From positions 1 to 23,735 of the IMG/VR virus record IMGVR_UViG_3300017765_000063: a stretch of DNA of 23,735 nucleotides, one strand, 5' to 3'. The DNA comes from a virus. The notes under the pieces were generated by a model. That model was not told the origin of the DNA and did no database searches. It saw only the letters and a program-made list of their open reading frames with translations. Below are positions 17,339-22,444 of this stretch, piece by piece. The translations under genes were made by a program, and so were the position numbers. The number at the start of each line of letters is the position of its first letter. Positions within the stretch are counted from its first letter, which is position 1.

Positions 17339-17752
17339 TTATAGATCTATCTCAGAATATCCTTCTTTTTTCAACGCACAATATAATTGATATGGCGTAA
17401 AGATCCACCATTTATTATAACCTATTAATCTTTGTACATAACTCACACAGCTATGTTCTTTAATCCATGATCCCATAAAACTAGGAAAGCCTGTTTTCTT
17501 TTGTGGCATTTCTCCTTGTAATACAACACCATTTTTCATTCTAATCATTCTAAAAAAAGCCTCTGCTGTTTGATCTGTAATTGTTTCAACTAATAATTGT
17601 CCAAATATATACTCAATAAGAATCCAATGTTTACTTGAGGGATCATAACTTATAACTCCACAATGTTTATAACCTTTTTTAAATTTTTTTGTATGTCTAT
17701 GTCCATCTTCGTTTTCAAAGAAGTATATTAGAAATTTGATCTGTTTTGCCAT
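17339..17752 (-). CDS. Putative permuted papain-like (NlpC/P60-related) protein
   Basis: 137-aa protein that overlaps the large terminase end by 25 bases. The layout recalls circularly permuted NlpC/P60 or YiiX-like enzymes, in which the catalytic His comes first and the Cys last. GYKHCGVIS places H30 at the start of a beta strand, WILIEY (43-48) gives the next strand with an acidic residue, and HSCVSYVQRLIG (100-111) places C102 at the start of a helix. The end, FTPYQLYCALKK, mirrors the 'tP-x-x-Ly' ending of that family. If active it would cut peptide or amide bonds in peptidoglycan or remove lipid or protein modifications. It could also be an inactive structural relative. No signal peptide or membrane segment is visible. 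Confidence 0.6.
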   Translation of the reverse strand: MAKQIKFLIYFFENEDGHRHTKKFKKGYKHCGVISYDPSSKHWILIEYIFGQLLVETITDQTAEAFFRMIRMKNGVVLQGEMPQKKTGFPSFMGSWIKEHSCVSYVQRLIGYNKWWIFTPYQLYCALKKEGYSEIDL

Positions 17753-19242
17753 ATAGATTTCTTTTTCTTTTTGTCAAAAATATTCCATCCTCTAGTCTTA
17801 ACTACAGAACTAGGTGTTGATATTCCTACTGTTAGCTGTTTACCTTCTCCAGCACCCATTAACATATACTGTAAAGCATCATGTACATGGGAATATTTGT
17901 TTTTATTTGGCTTTTCATCATAACGATCTCCAGATGTTTGTATTCTTCTGTAATGATAGCCACCATTAAAACCTTTTTTAAGGTTCACACAGCTATTGTT
18001 TAGTAAAAAACCAGACTTGCCTTCTACCAACCTACTCAAAGCTGTTTCTACAGCCTCTATACGCAGAGAAACATCATTACTTGGAGCTGGTCTAGCCTTA
18101 ACTCCTTGTGATCTCATTATTTGGAACGGAGTAGCTTCATCTGTTTGCACTCTAAAGTCTCCAGCTGGATCACCATATATATCTATGACTAAACCTTTGT
18201 ATGTTTTTGCTATTTCATACTTTAATAACTCAGTAAATCTAACTATACCCATATCAAAGCATACAAGCTCTTGTAAAATTACCCATCTACCACTTGATAG
18301 CTTCTGTCCAAAGACTGCTGCTGGTGTTAATCCAAAGTCAATACCAATAAATACATCAGTAGGAAAGGGTGCTATAACTTCTTTACTAAGATGTATATCT
18401 TCACTCCAGCTTGGATAAACAGGCTTACCTTCTTCTAGTGATCCTAGTTTATTCATAACATAAACATCAATCCATCCTTTAGTTTTACCTTTAACTATGT
18501 TTTCATAGTAAGCATCTGTAATAAATTTTTTATTTTCGCATAAAGGATTTCTTTCATAACCAGTTAATTCACCTTTATCATCTTTAGTTTCTAATAATGC
18601 TGGTGGTTGTGTATGAAAACTCCAGTTGTCAGGCTTGACTAACATTAATGCTTCTTCTCTACCTATATGATCTGGTACTGGTACATCACCAGCCATGACT
18701 GCCCACCAATGATCTTCTTCAGGTGCGTTAGTATCGGCTATAACACCATACCAAGATGCACCACCATCACGCATAGAAGGGAATCTACCTACACGCATAG
18801 TACAAGCATCAATGATTGACTTAGGTAATTCTCTTGCTTCATTAACCCAGACACCAGTAAGTTCTAATGACAGTAGTTTTTTTACATCCTCTGGTCTATC
18901 TAATGCTAAGAAGATAACTTCAACATCTGCATCACCAATAGTAATTTGATGTGTATAAGGAACTGACCATCTAAATGGTCCAAATGTATTTTCTGGAAAC
19001 CAATCCAGCCATGTTTTAATTGTTGTAGTTTTTAATTGAGGGTTCGTGTTCCTGATAACAGCCCAACGAGATTTTCTTCTTCCATCACTACCTTTAGACT
19101 GCTGAAGTGCTCTTCTAAATATTTCAATACAGCAAGCAACTGACTTACCGCTACCAACTGGTCCTCGAAGTCCTCTAAAGAAATCGTTTGATTTAAGAAA
19201 GCCTTTAAGTGTTCGTCCATCTGGTTTATAATTAAATTCCAT
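17728..19242 (-). CDS. terL: Terminase large subunit (packaging ATPase and nuclease)
   Basis: 504-aa motor protein that pumps DNA into the prohead and cuts it. The ATPase domain has Walker A GPVGSGKS (residues 27-34) and a Walker B-type strand TGVWVNEAREL (129-139) ending in the catalytic E135, preceded by an IRNTNPQLKTTT motif (63-74). The nuclease domain shows the acidic residues expected of an RNase H-like fold: D302 in GIDFGLTPAA, D358 in YGDPAGDFR and D455 in HVHDALQYML. It starts by a TAATG overlap with the 82-aa gene upstream. Unlike T7, where terminase genes end the genome, it precedes the portal here. Confidence 0.95.
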   Translation of the reverse strand: MEFNYKPDGRTLKGFLKSNDFFRGLRGPVGSGKSVACCIEIFRRALQQSKGSDGRRKSRWAVIRNTNPQLKTTTIKTWLDWFPENTFGPFRWSVPYTHQITIGDADVEVIFLALDRPEDVKKLLSLELTGVWVNEARELPKSIIDACTMRVGRFPSMRDGGASWYGVIADTNAPEEDHWWAVMAGDVPVPDHIGREEALMLVKPDNWSFHTQPPALLETKDDKGELTGYERNPLCENKKFITDAYYENIVKGKTKGWIDVYVMNKLGSLEEGKPVYPSWSEDIHLSKEVIAPFPTDVFIGIDFGLTPAAVFGQKLSSGRWVILQELVCFDMGIVRFTELLKYEIAKTYKGLVIDIYGDPAGDFRVQTDEATPFQIMRSQGVKARPAPSNDVSLRIEAVETALSRLVEGKSGFLLNNSCVNLKKGFNGGYHYRRIQTSGDRYDEKPNKNKYSHVHDALQYMLMGAGEGKQLTVGISTPSSVVKTRGWNIFDKKKKKSIWQNRSNF

Positions 19243-19490
19243 TACTTGACTTTTGCAATATGCTCAATCAGTAACTTCTCCCTAATGCTTGGTCCTAATG
19301 CTTCAATCATCTTATCAGCTTCTTTATCAGTTAAAAACTCCTCAGGCAAGAACTTAAGGTGTACTTTCTTAACTATCTTTCTTAATCTTTGTCTATCTTG
19401 ATAAGATAGAGGAAACTGTTTTCTATTATCTATATCTACTTCAGCATCAATAGGATCAAAATCAGGTGGTCTTACAAAATTATCTGTCAT
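19242..19490 (-). CDS. Small protein upstream of large terminase, unknown function
   Basis: 82-aa protein starting at the ATG in a TAATG overlap (19490). A longer GTG-started form (86 aa, from 19502) would overlap the upstream gene and is less likely. After an acidic N-terminus (FVRPPDFDPIDAEVDID) comes a helical domain, YQDRQRLRKIVKKVHLKFLP (about residues 30-49), then FLTDKEADKMIEALGPSIRE (about 52-71). I recall related proteins in marine podoviruses, also close to the large terminase, without assigned function. Confidence 0.7.
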   Translation of the reverse strand: MTDNFVRPPDFDPIDAEVDIDNRKQFPLSYQDRQRLRKIVKKVHLKFLPEEFLTDKEADKMIEALGPSIREKLLIEHIAKVK

Positions 19491-19726
19491 TAACATTTCC
19501 ACTTTCTTAAAGCTAATGCTTTACGAGTTGGTCTACCTTTTGAATCTTTCATGGGTCCTTTTACTCCTGACATTCTAGCACAGAAACTTTTTTTTCTGCC
19601 TTTTGCTTTTTTAGTTTTAGGGTTAGGTGCTGGTGGTTTTAGATTAGAACCATCTTTGTTTTTAAAATATTTACGACCAGCAGCATTAAGTCCACCTGAT
19701 GGATTCTGATATTTTTTAGCTACCAT
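19490..19726 (-). CDS. Small basic protein, DUF6321-like
   Basis: 78-aa basic protein coupled on both sides by TAATG overlaps. It begins VAKKYQNPSGGLNAAGRKYF and ends with FCARMSGVKGPMKDSKGRPT (about residues 48-67) followed by RKALALRKWKC. This conserved pattern (Gly-Gly-Leu-n-x-x-Gly-Arg start, 'SFCARM-G-KG-MKD-kG-PTRKALAL-KW-C' end) is one I associate with DUF6321 proteins in marine phages and large algal viruses. Two cysteines (C49 and the last residue) and many Lys/Arg residues suggest nucleic-acid contact. Function is unknown. Confidence 0.75.
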   Translation of the reverse strand: MVAKKYQNPSGGLNAAGRKYFKNKDGSNLKPPAPNPKTKKAKGRKKSFCARMSGVKGPMKDSKGRPTRKALALRKWKC

Positions 19727-19974
19727 TAACTAAACTTTCTATAAGATGCTGTTTTTTTAGCTATTTTTTTAGGTTGTTTAGATACTTGTTTACCTTTAGC
19801 TTTTGCTTTTCTTTTAGCTTTGGTAGTGGCTGCATATTCTGATGCACTTAATGCGTTAATTGCTTTAGTAGGTAGATATCTTTCGCCTGTATCACTAGAT
19901 CGTTTACCAGATTTAGTTCGCCACTTCTGGCTACCCCATGCTTTTAAACTTCTTTGTGATTTGGCAAGAGCCAT
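19726..19974 (-). CDS. Small basic protein, DUF5872-like
   Basis: 82-aa lysine-rich protein with WGSQKWRTKSGKRSSDTGER (about residues 13-32), YLPTKAINALSASEYAATTK (33-52), then a tail rich in Lys, Ala and Gln (KQVSKQPKKIAKKTASYRKF). The 'W-T-K-SGK-S-TGERYLP-AI-AL-EYAAT' series matches what I remember of DUF5872 proteins from marine phages and phycodnaviruses. It shares one base with the gene before (TAATG) and one with the gene after. DNA or RNA binding is plausible from charge; it is not shown. Confidence 0.75.
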   Translation of the reverse strand: MALAKSQRSLKAWGSQKWRTKSGKRSSDTGERYLPTKAINALSASEYAATTKAKRKAKAKGKQVSKQPKKIAKKTASYRKFS

Positions 19975-20147
19975 TACTTATATCCACCCCCAGCTGCTTT
20001 ATATCTTTTAGCAAGTAGTTGAGCTTTTCTTGCTGACCATTTACCAGCAGCAGTTCCTTGTACAGAACTAGATTTTATACTATTAAATAATCTTTTTCTC
20101 ATGGCTGGCTTTGTATAATTACCAGCCTGATTAACTTTACTAGGCAT
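19974..20147 (-). CDS. 57-aa basic protein of a conserved marine phage type
   Basis: Small gene with a TAATG overlap at both ends. The protein has KPAMRKRLFNSIKSSSVQGT (residues 13-32), then GKWSARKAQLLAKRYKAAGG (35-54) and a Gly-Tyr-Lys end. I remember closely similar short proteins in cyanophages and other marine phages, with the 'KWSARKAQ-LAK-YKA-GGGY' end almost fixed. It is strongly basic and likely helical, so nucleic-acid or capsid-interior contact is possible, but no function is known. Conservation of this ending, together with the coupled starts, argues that it is a real gene despite its size. Confidence 0.75.
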   Translation of the reverse strand: MPSKVNQAGNYTKPAMRKRLFNSIKSSSVQGTAAGKWSARKAQLLAKRYKAAGGGYK

Positions 20148-20269
20148 TACTTTTTCTTTTTCATTGTTTTTTTCATACTCATCTTTACACCTTTTTTGAT
20201 AGCTTCTTTTTTAGCAGCTCTCATACCAGATGCATTATATGAAAAAGTTTTTTTTCCAACTTTAGGCAT
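20147..20269 (-). CDS. 40-aa very lysine-rich microprotein
   Basis: Very short gene, 14 lysines in 40 residues: MPKVGKKTFSYNASGMRAAK, then a helix of Lys/Ala/Met ending in KKTMKKKK. Its start overlaps the end of the 74-aa gene by eight bases and its stop shares a base with the next ATG (TAATG), so it fits the coupled chain exactly. Similar 'MPKVG-K-F-Y' microproteins occur in marine phages as I recall. The charge suggests binding to packaged or replicating DNA. An eight-A homopolymer near its 5' end (minus-strand 20255-20248 region) is a possible slippage site. Confidence 0.65.
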   Translation of the reverse strand: MPKVGKKTFSYNASGMRAAKKEAIKKGVKMSMKKTMKKKK

Positions 20270-20486
20270 TTGTTTTCCTTTCTATTAAATCATGTTTAAA
20301 TTTAATAAACTCATCAACGCTTTTGTTAATTGTTGCTGTTCTGAAATCAAATAACTGTTCATTCTTAATCTCTAACCTTTCAGTTATAAACTTAACTTGT
20401 AAAGTTAATTCAGTTATTTCTTTTTTAAGTACCTTGTTCTCCTTACGAAGCTCATGGTATTTCTTTTCTGATGGTGTCATAGCCAT
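20262..20486 (-). CDS. Small coiled-coil protein, first gene of the terminase-portal operon
   Basis: 74-aa helical protein. Residues about 5-50 (SEKKYHELRKENKVLKKEIT onward) form a strong heptad-like coiled coil, ending in a charged helix DEFIKFKHDLIERK. It may be a dimeric assembly, tail or regulatory factor; I do not recognise it. AAAAGG lies three bases before the first ATG (20486) and nine before the second (20480), so the second ATG may be the true start (72 aa). It is the first gene after a 217-bp gap containing a candidate promoter. Confidence 0.65.
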   Translation of the reverse strand: MAMTPSEKKYHELRKENKVLKKEITELTLQVKFITERLEIKNEQLFDFRTATINKSVDEFIKFKHDLIERKTNA

Positions 20487-20703
20487 ATACCTTTTCTATA
20501 AAAATTTTTTACAAACTTCAAATAAAAAATCCAGCTGGATAAACACCATGTCATAACCTGACAAGCTAGAACTTGTGTAAGTTCCTTTTTTGAAGTGTTG
20601 TTTATGTAATATATCTATAAGGATAAACTAATCAATGCACATAAATTGTACCTTGACAGATTAGTAAGTGTCTGAACCTAAAAAAATTTCATGTTCGTCT
20701 TTT
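20487..20703. other. Non-coding gap upstream of the terminase-portal operon
   Basis: 217 bp with no supportable gene; the longest minus-strand frame is a 25-codon stub without a ribosome site that runs into the next start. It contains a perfect stem GAACTT-GTGT-AAGTTC (20569-20584) followed on the plus strand by six T, which looks like a weak terminator pointing right to left-arm transcripts' antisense, and a candidate minus-strand promoter at 20608-20635. Confidence 0.5.
20608..20635 (-). promoter_or_regulatory. Candidate sigma-70 promoter for the virion operon
   Basis: On the minus strand TTGATT (20635-20630) and TATATT (20613-20608) are separated by 16 bases: four of six and five of six consensus matches. 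Transcription would begin near 20601 and run into the coiled-coil gene at 20486 and on to the terminase and head genes. In an AT-rich genome such pairs arise by chance, so this is only a candidate. Confidence 0.35.
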
Positions 20704-20880
20704 TCAAGACGCTTTTTGCCCTTTATAATGTTTACCACAAAGGAAATAATAGCTATTATTCTCATTTATTCCGAAACTTCCCCACTCTCTACAGTCTTTA
20801 ACCGAACAAACCTTATGTTTAACTTGTTCTTCTCTACTCCAGTTCAGGATTTGAACTATGTTGAAGTACTTTTTTAACAT
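20704..20880 (-). CDS. 58-aa zinc-finger-like protein
   Basis: Short gene between the small terminase and the coiled-coil gene. The protein has four candidate metal ligands: C25 and C30 in VCSVKDCREWGSFGI, then C48 and H51 in YFLCGKHY, giving C-x4-C-x17-C-x2-H. I recall the same 'C-x4-C-x(2)-G-x-(F/Y)-G … CxxH' plan in many tiny phage proteins thought to bind zinc. The N-terminus is a short helix (LKKYFNIVQILNWSREEQ). A stop lies immediately upstream of the ATG and no clear ribosome site is visible, which lowers confidence. A plus-strand frame covers the same bases but shows no family pattern, so I take it as the shadow. Confidence 0.55.
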   Translation of the reverse strand: MLKKYFNIVQILNWSREEQVKHKVCSVKDCREWGSFGINENNSYYFLCGKHYKGQKAS

Positions 20881-20977
20881 CTAATGTTTGTTTAACACAT
20901 GTTCACTACTGTATCTAGTAGTTTTTAACCCTACCCCCCCTCAGTTGTGAACCTAACGCTGTTGTCTGCGTTGCAAA

Positions 20978-21391
20978 CTATGACAGGTCTATGTTGATCT
21001 TCAGTTGTCCTTCTACGCTGTGTTGTACCTTGTCTGGGGTGCGTAGTCCTACCCTGTCAAGTACATCCCTACTAGCTTCTAATTGCACATGCTCGCTCTT
21101 GGCACTACCAGCTAAATGGACAAGTTTGTTGGACGCAACTACAGCACCTAGTCCTAGTGTTCTCGCACACTGATCCATCATGTACTTTTGTACCTTGGCA
21201 GTTCGTAGTGTTCGTGACGCCTGTACTCTACCCCCATCTTTTGTTGAATATCCAGCCTTTATGGATGCTTCTTTGATGCTACATCCTGTGGCTACAAGTG
21301 TATCTACCAGCCTTACTTGCTTGGGTGTTAGTCCATACTTTGATGTAGCTGATTTTTCTTTATCGGTCAGATTCGTTTCTTGCGTGGACAC
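20978..21391 (-). CDS. terS: Terminase small subunit (putative)
   Basis: 137-aa protein. YGLTPKQVRLVDTLVATGCS (residues 19-38), then IKEASIKAGYS (39-49), is the classic DNA-binding helix-turn-helix start of many terminase small subunits. A long helical part follows (about 55-112), with an acidic/basic C-terminal tail ending KINIDLS. It would recognise the phage packaging site and recruit the large subunit, which is nearly 1.8 kb downstream rather than adjacent. The start is a GTG at 21391; an in-frame stop lies two codons before it, no in-frame ATG comes before residue 71, and AAGAG abuts the GTG. The gene is much more GC-rich than the rest: 88 of 180 bases (49%) in 21001-21180 against about 33-35% in lines sampled in the virion genes. 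Confidence 0.75.
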   Translation of the reverse strand: MSTQETNLTDKEKSATSKYGLTPKQVRLVDTLVATGCSIKEASIKAGYSTKDGGRVQASRTLRTAKVQKYMMDQCARTLGLGAVVASNKLVHLAGSAKSEHVQLEASRDVLDRVGLRTPDKVQHSVEGQLKINIDLS

Positions 21392-21400
21392 CTCTTGTTA

Positions 21401-21427
21401 GTTATAGATAGGAAATATTGATGTCAA
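21401..21427 (-). promoter_or_regulatory. Candidate sigma-70 promoter abutting the small terminase start
   Basis: On the minus strand a perfect TTGACA (21427-21422) is followed after 15 bases by TATAAC (21406-21401). Transcription would start near 21394, only about three bases before the GTG start at 21391, giving an almost leaderless mRNA. The 15-base spacing is short, so the match could be fortuitous. Confidence 0.4.
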
Positions 21428-21493
21428 GAACAAAATGTAGACATTAAATATATCACTGAATCTACTATATATATTTTACTCATTACATACTCC

Positions 21494-21542
21494 ATTTAAG
21501 AATGAAGCTCGCTTCAACCTTGCTTTGCAAGGATTCTTAAAT
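21494..21542. ncRNA. Three-way-junction fold element
   Basis: A perfect 10-bp outer stem, ATTTAAGAAT (21494-21503) with ATTCTTAAAT (21533-21542), encloses two adjacent perfect hairpins: GAAGC-TC-GCTTC (21504-21515) and CCTTGC-TTT-GCAAGG (21518-21532). Only two bases (AA, 21516-21517) stay unpaired at the junction, so 42 of 49 positions pair. The design works as RNA from either strand, or as a DNA cruciform. Whether it is transcribed is unknown; the type given is provisional. Confidence 0.55.
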
Positions 21543-21573
21543 ACGTATTACATTCAATTCAGTTCATCTTTTG

Positions 21574-21594
21574 TTGGGGGTACACAACCCCCAA
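21574..21594. repeat. G5/C5 stem-loop with a competing second C5 run
   Basis: TTGGGGGT (21574-21581), loop ACACA, ACCCCCAA (21587-21594): 8 bp, perfect. A second CCCCC (21596-21600) immediately follows and could pair with the same G run, so two alternative folds exist. No T-tract follows on either strand. Confidence 0.55.
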
Positions 21595-21610
21595 ACCCCC
21601 ACGTGTTCCA

Positions 21611-21633
21611 TAAAGGATGTCTTAAATCCTTTA
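21611..21633. repeat. Stem-loop TAAAGGAT/ATCCTTTA
   Basis: Perfect 8-bp inverted repeat with a 7-base loop GTCTTAA. The 15 bases from 21613 (AAGGATGTCTTAAAT) repeat, with one inserted base, the 14 bases at 21529-21542 of the three-way-junction element, which suggests a shared binding site or a duplicated piece. Confidence 0.5.
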
Positions 21634-21702
21634 CAACCTAGCTGGGAAAACTAAGTAAAAATAATACGAAAGACGGACAACTTGTCGATGCTTACATTAT
21701 TA

Positions 21703-21722
21703 CGCTGGGACCCAACCCAGCG
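21703..21722. repeat. GC-rich stem-loop CGCTGGG/CCCAGCG
   Basis: Perfect 7-bp inverted repeat with a 6-base loop ACCCAA, six of the seven pairs G-C. It is not followed by a T-tract on the plus strand (gatacatt) and on the minus strand is followed by taataatg, so it is not an intrinsic terminator. Confidence 0.5.
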
Positions 21723-21803
21723 ATACATTAGAATAACAAGTGGTCGCAGTAACTGCCAAGCATCTTTCATATTATTTGTATTAGTTTCTTCTGAATATAA
21801 GGC

Positions 21804-21820
21804 GTTATCATGGAGATAAC
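21804..21820 (+). repeat. Stem-loop upstream of the plus-strand operon
   Basis: GTTATC-ATGGA-GATAAC, perfect 6 bp, flanked by a further GG/CC pair beyond one mismatch (21801-21802 with 21822-21823). It lies about 58 bases before the first plus-strand ATG, and its 5' flank ATAAGGCGTTA (21797-21807) recurs in the stem-loop after that same gene (22446-22456). Confidence 0.45.
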
Positions 21821-21829
21821 ACCAATAAC

Positions 21830-21871
21830 AATATATATAAATAATATAAATTATATATACTTTATAAGGAG
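21830..21871 (+). promoter_or_regulatory. A/T-only tract with inverted repeat, and ribosome binding site
   Basis: Thirty consecutive A/T bases (21830-21859) contain TATATATAA (21832-21840) and its complement TTATATATA (21851-21859). AAGGAG (21866-21871) follows, six bases before the ATG at 21878. The tract holds several TATAAT-like words but no convincing -35 partner; it could serve as a promoter core or as an easily melted element. Confidence 0.45.
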
Positions 21872-21877
21872 AACTAA

Positions 21878-22417
21878 ATGACTACAATAGAACAAAAAGA
21901 AACTGAAATACTTGCTACTGTAAGAACAAATACATTGGCTTCATTAGAAACTATGTATAGAGATTTTGTCAAATTTGATGATATCTTCAATCTTAAGTGT
22001 GAGTTAGGGAGTGAGTTATCTCGTATAACTTACAGAGTTAATAATCAAAAATCCAAAATGGATGAGAAAGAAATTGAGTACACAAAACTCAAAGAAATCA
22101 ATGGCTCTAACATCAATAGTGTTAAGGCATCATTTCAAGGTCAAGAAACATATGCCCAACAATTAGGTAGAATTGAATGGTCAGTTGAGAGAATGATGTA
22201 CACTCTTGAAATCTTAGAAACTAAATATTTAGTGACTAAAGAATTTTATGAGAGAGTTGTTGGAGAGAAGTATGTACCATACTCATCAGGCAAGGTAAAA
22301 GATACCAAGAAGCTACAAGCTGAAAGTAAAAAAGGCAAAGAATGGTTAGCAAAGAATAACCATGAATTGCCATCTATCATTGAAGGTAGTGAACTAATAC
22401 CAGCTATAGCTGAATAA
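21878..22417 (+). CDS. Unknown coiled-coil protein, first gene of the plus-strand arm
   Basis: 179-aa charged, helical protein without cysteine-rich, membrane or enzymatic motifs that I recognise. Residues about 45-75 (LSRITYRVNNQKSKMDEKEI onward) and 95-130 (an LGRIEWSVERMMYTLEILET helix) look like coiled coils. The tail has a Lys-rich linker and a hydrophobic end (IIEGSELIPAIAE). It has the best ribosome binding site of the plus-strand arm (AAGGAG, six-base spacing) and is followed by tandem stem-loops, so it may be a separately expressed, abundant early protein. Function unknown. Confidence 0.8.
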   Translation: MTTIEQKETEILATVRTNTLASLETMYRDFVKFDDIFNLKCELGSELSRITYRVNNQKSKMDEKEIEYTKLKEINGSNINSVKASFQGQETYAQQLGRIEWSVERMMYTLEILETKYLVTKEFYERVVGEKYVPYSSGKVKDTKKLQAESKKGKEWLAKNNHELPSIIEGSELIPAIAE

Positions 22418-22444
22418 GGTTTTTTCATAATAATAAACATTTAT

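Larger units (their letters stand above)
21392..21877. promoter_or_regulatory. Divergent non-coding control region with many inverted repeats
   Basis: 486 bp separating the minus-strand virion/packaging arm from the plus-strand arm. No frame longer than 43 codons is present and none has a good ribosome site. It contains, left to right: the candidate terS promoter, a three-way-junction element (21494-21542), a triple ATTCA/ATTCA/GTTCA run (21552-21566), a G5/C5 stem-loop (21574-21594), a TAAAGGAT stem-loop (21611-21633), an 11-bp palindrome GACAACTTGTC (21676-21686), a GC-rich stem-loop (21703-21722), a GTTATC stem-loop (21804-21820) and an A/T-only 30-bp run (21830-21859). Such a cluster beside divergent operons fits a transcription control, replication-origin or packaging-site role; which one cannot be decided from sequence alone. 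Confidence 0.7.

Noticed and set aside
19032-19220. Minus-strand 62-codon frame within terL
   Set aside because: It lies wholly inside the ATPase domain coding sequence in another frame and has no family pattern.
20668-20877. Plus-strand 69-codon frame opposite the zinc-finger-like gene
   Set aside because: No ribosome site and no neighbouring plus-strand genes; the minus-strand frame shows an ordered Cys/His pattern.
20905-20926. ACTACT-GTATCT-AGTAGT stem followed by TTTTT on the plus strand, terminator-like
   Set aside because: The stem is only 6 bp and AT-rich, and no plus-strand gene lies upstream to be terminated.
21688-21819. 43-codon plus-strand frame in the control region
   Set aside because: No ribosome binding site, it runs through two stem-loops, and its composition shows no family pattern.
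21392-21877. tRNA gene or CRISPR array in the structured region
   Set aside because: The three-way junction lacks a tRNA anticodon arm, T-arm signature and acceptor end, and the inverted repeats differ in sequence, with no regular repeat-spacer pattern.
21810-21880. Short plus-strand frame starting in the GTTATC stem-loop and ending at the 179-aa start (possible leader peptide)
   Set aside because: No ribosome site, and the peptide is simply the A/T tract translated (Ile/Tyr/Asn); coupling cannot be supported.
22401-22425. CAGCTATAGCTG palindrome near a T6 run at the end of the 179-aa gene
   Set aside because: The stem would be 4-5 bp, inside the coding end and separated from the T run by several bases; too weak for an intrinsic terminator.
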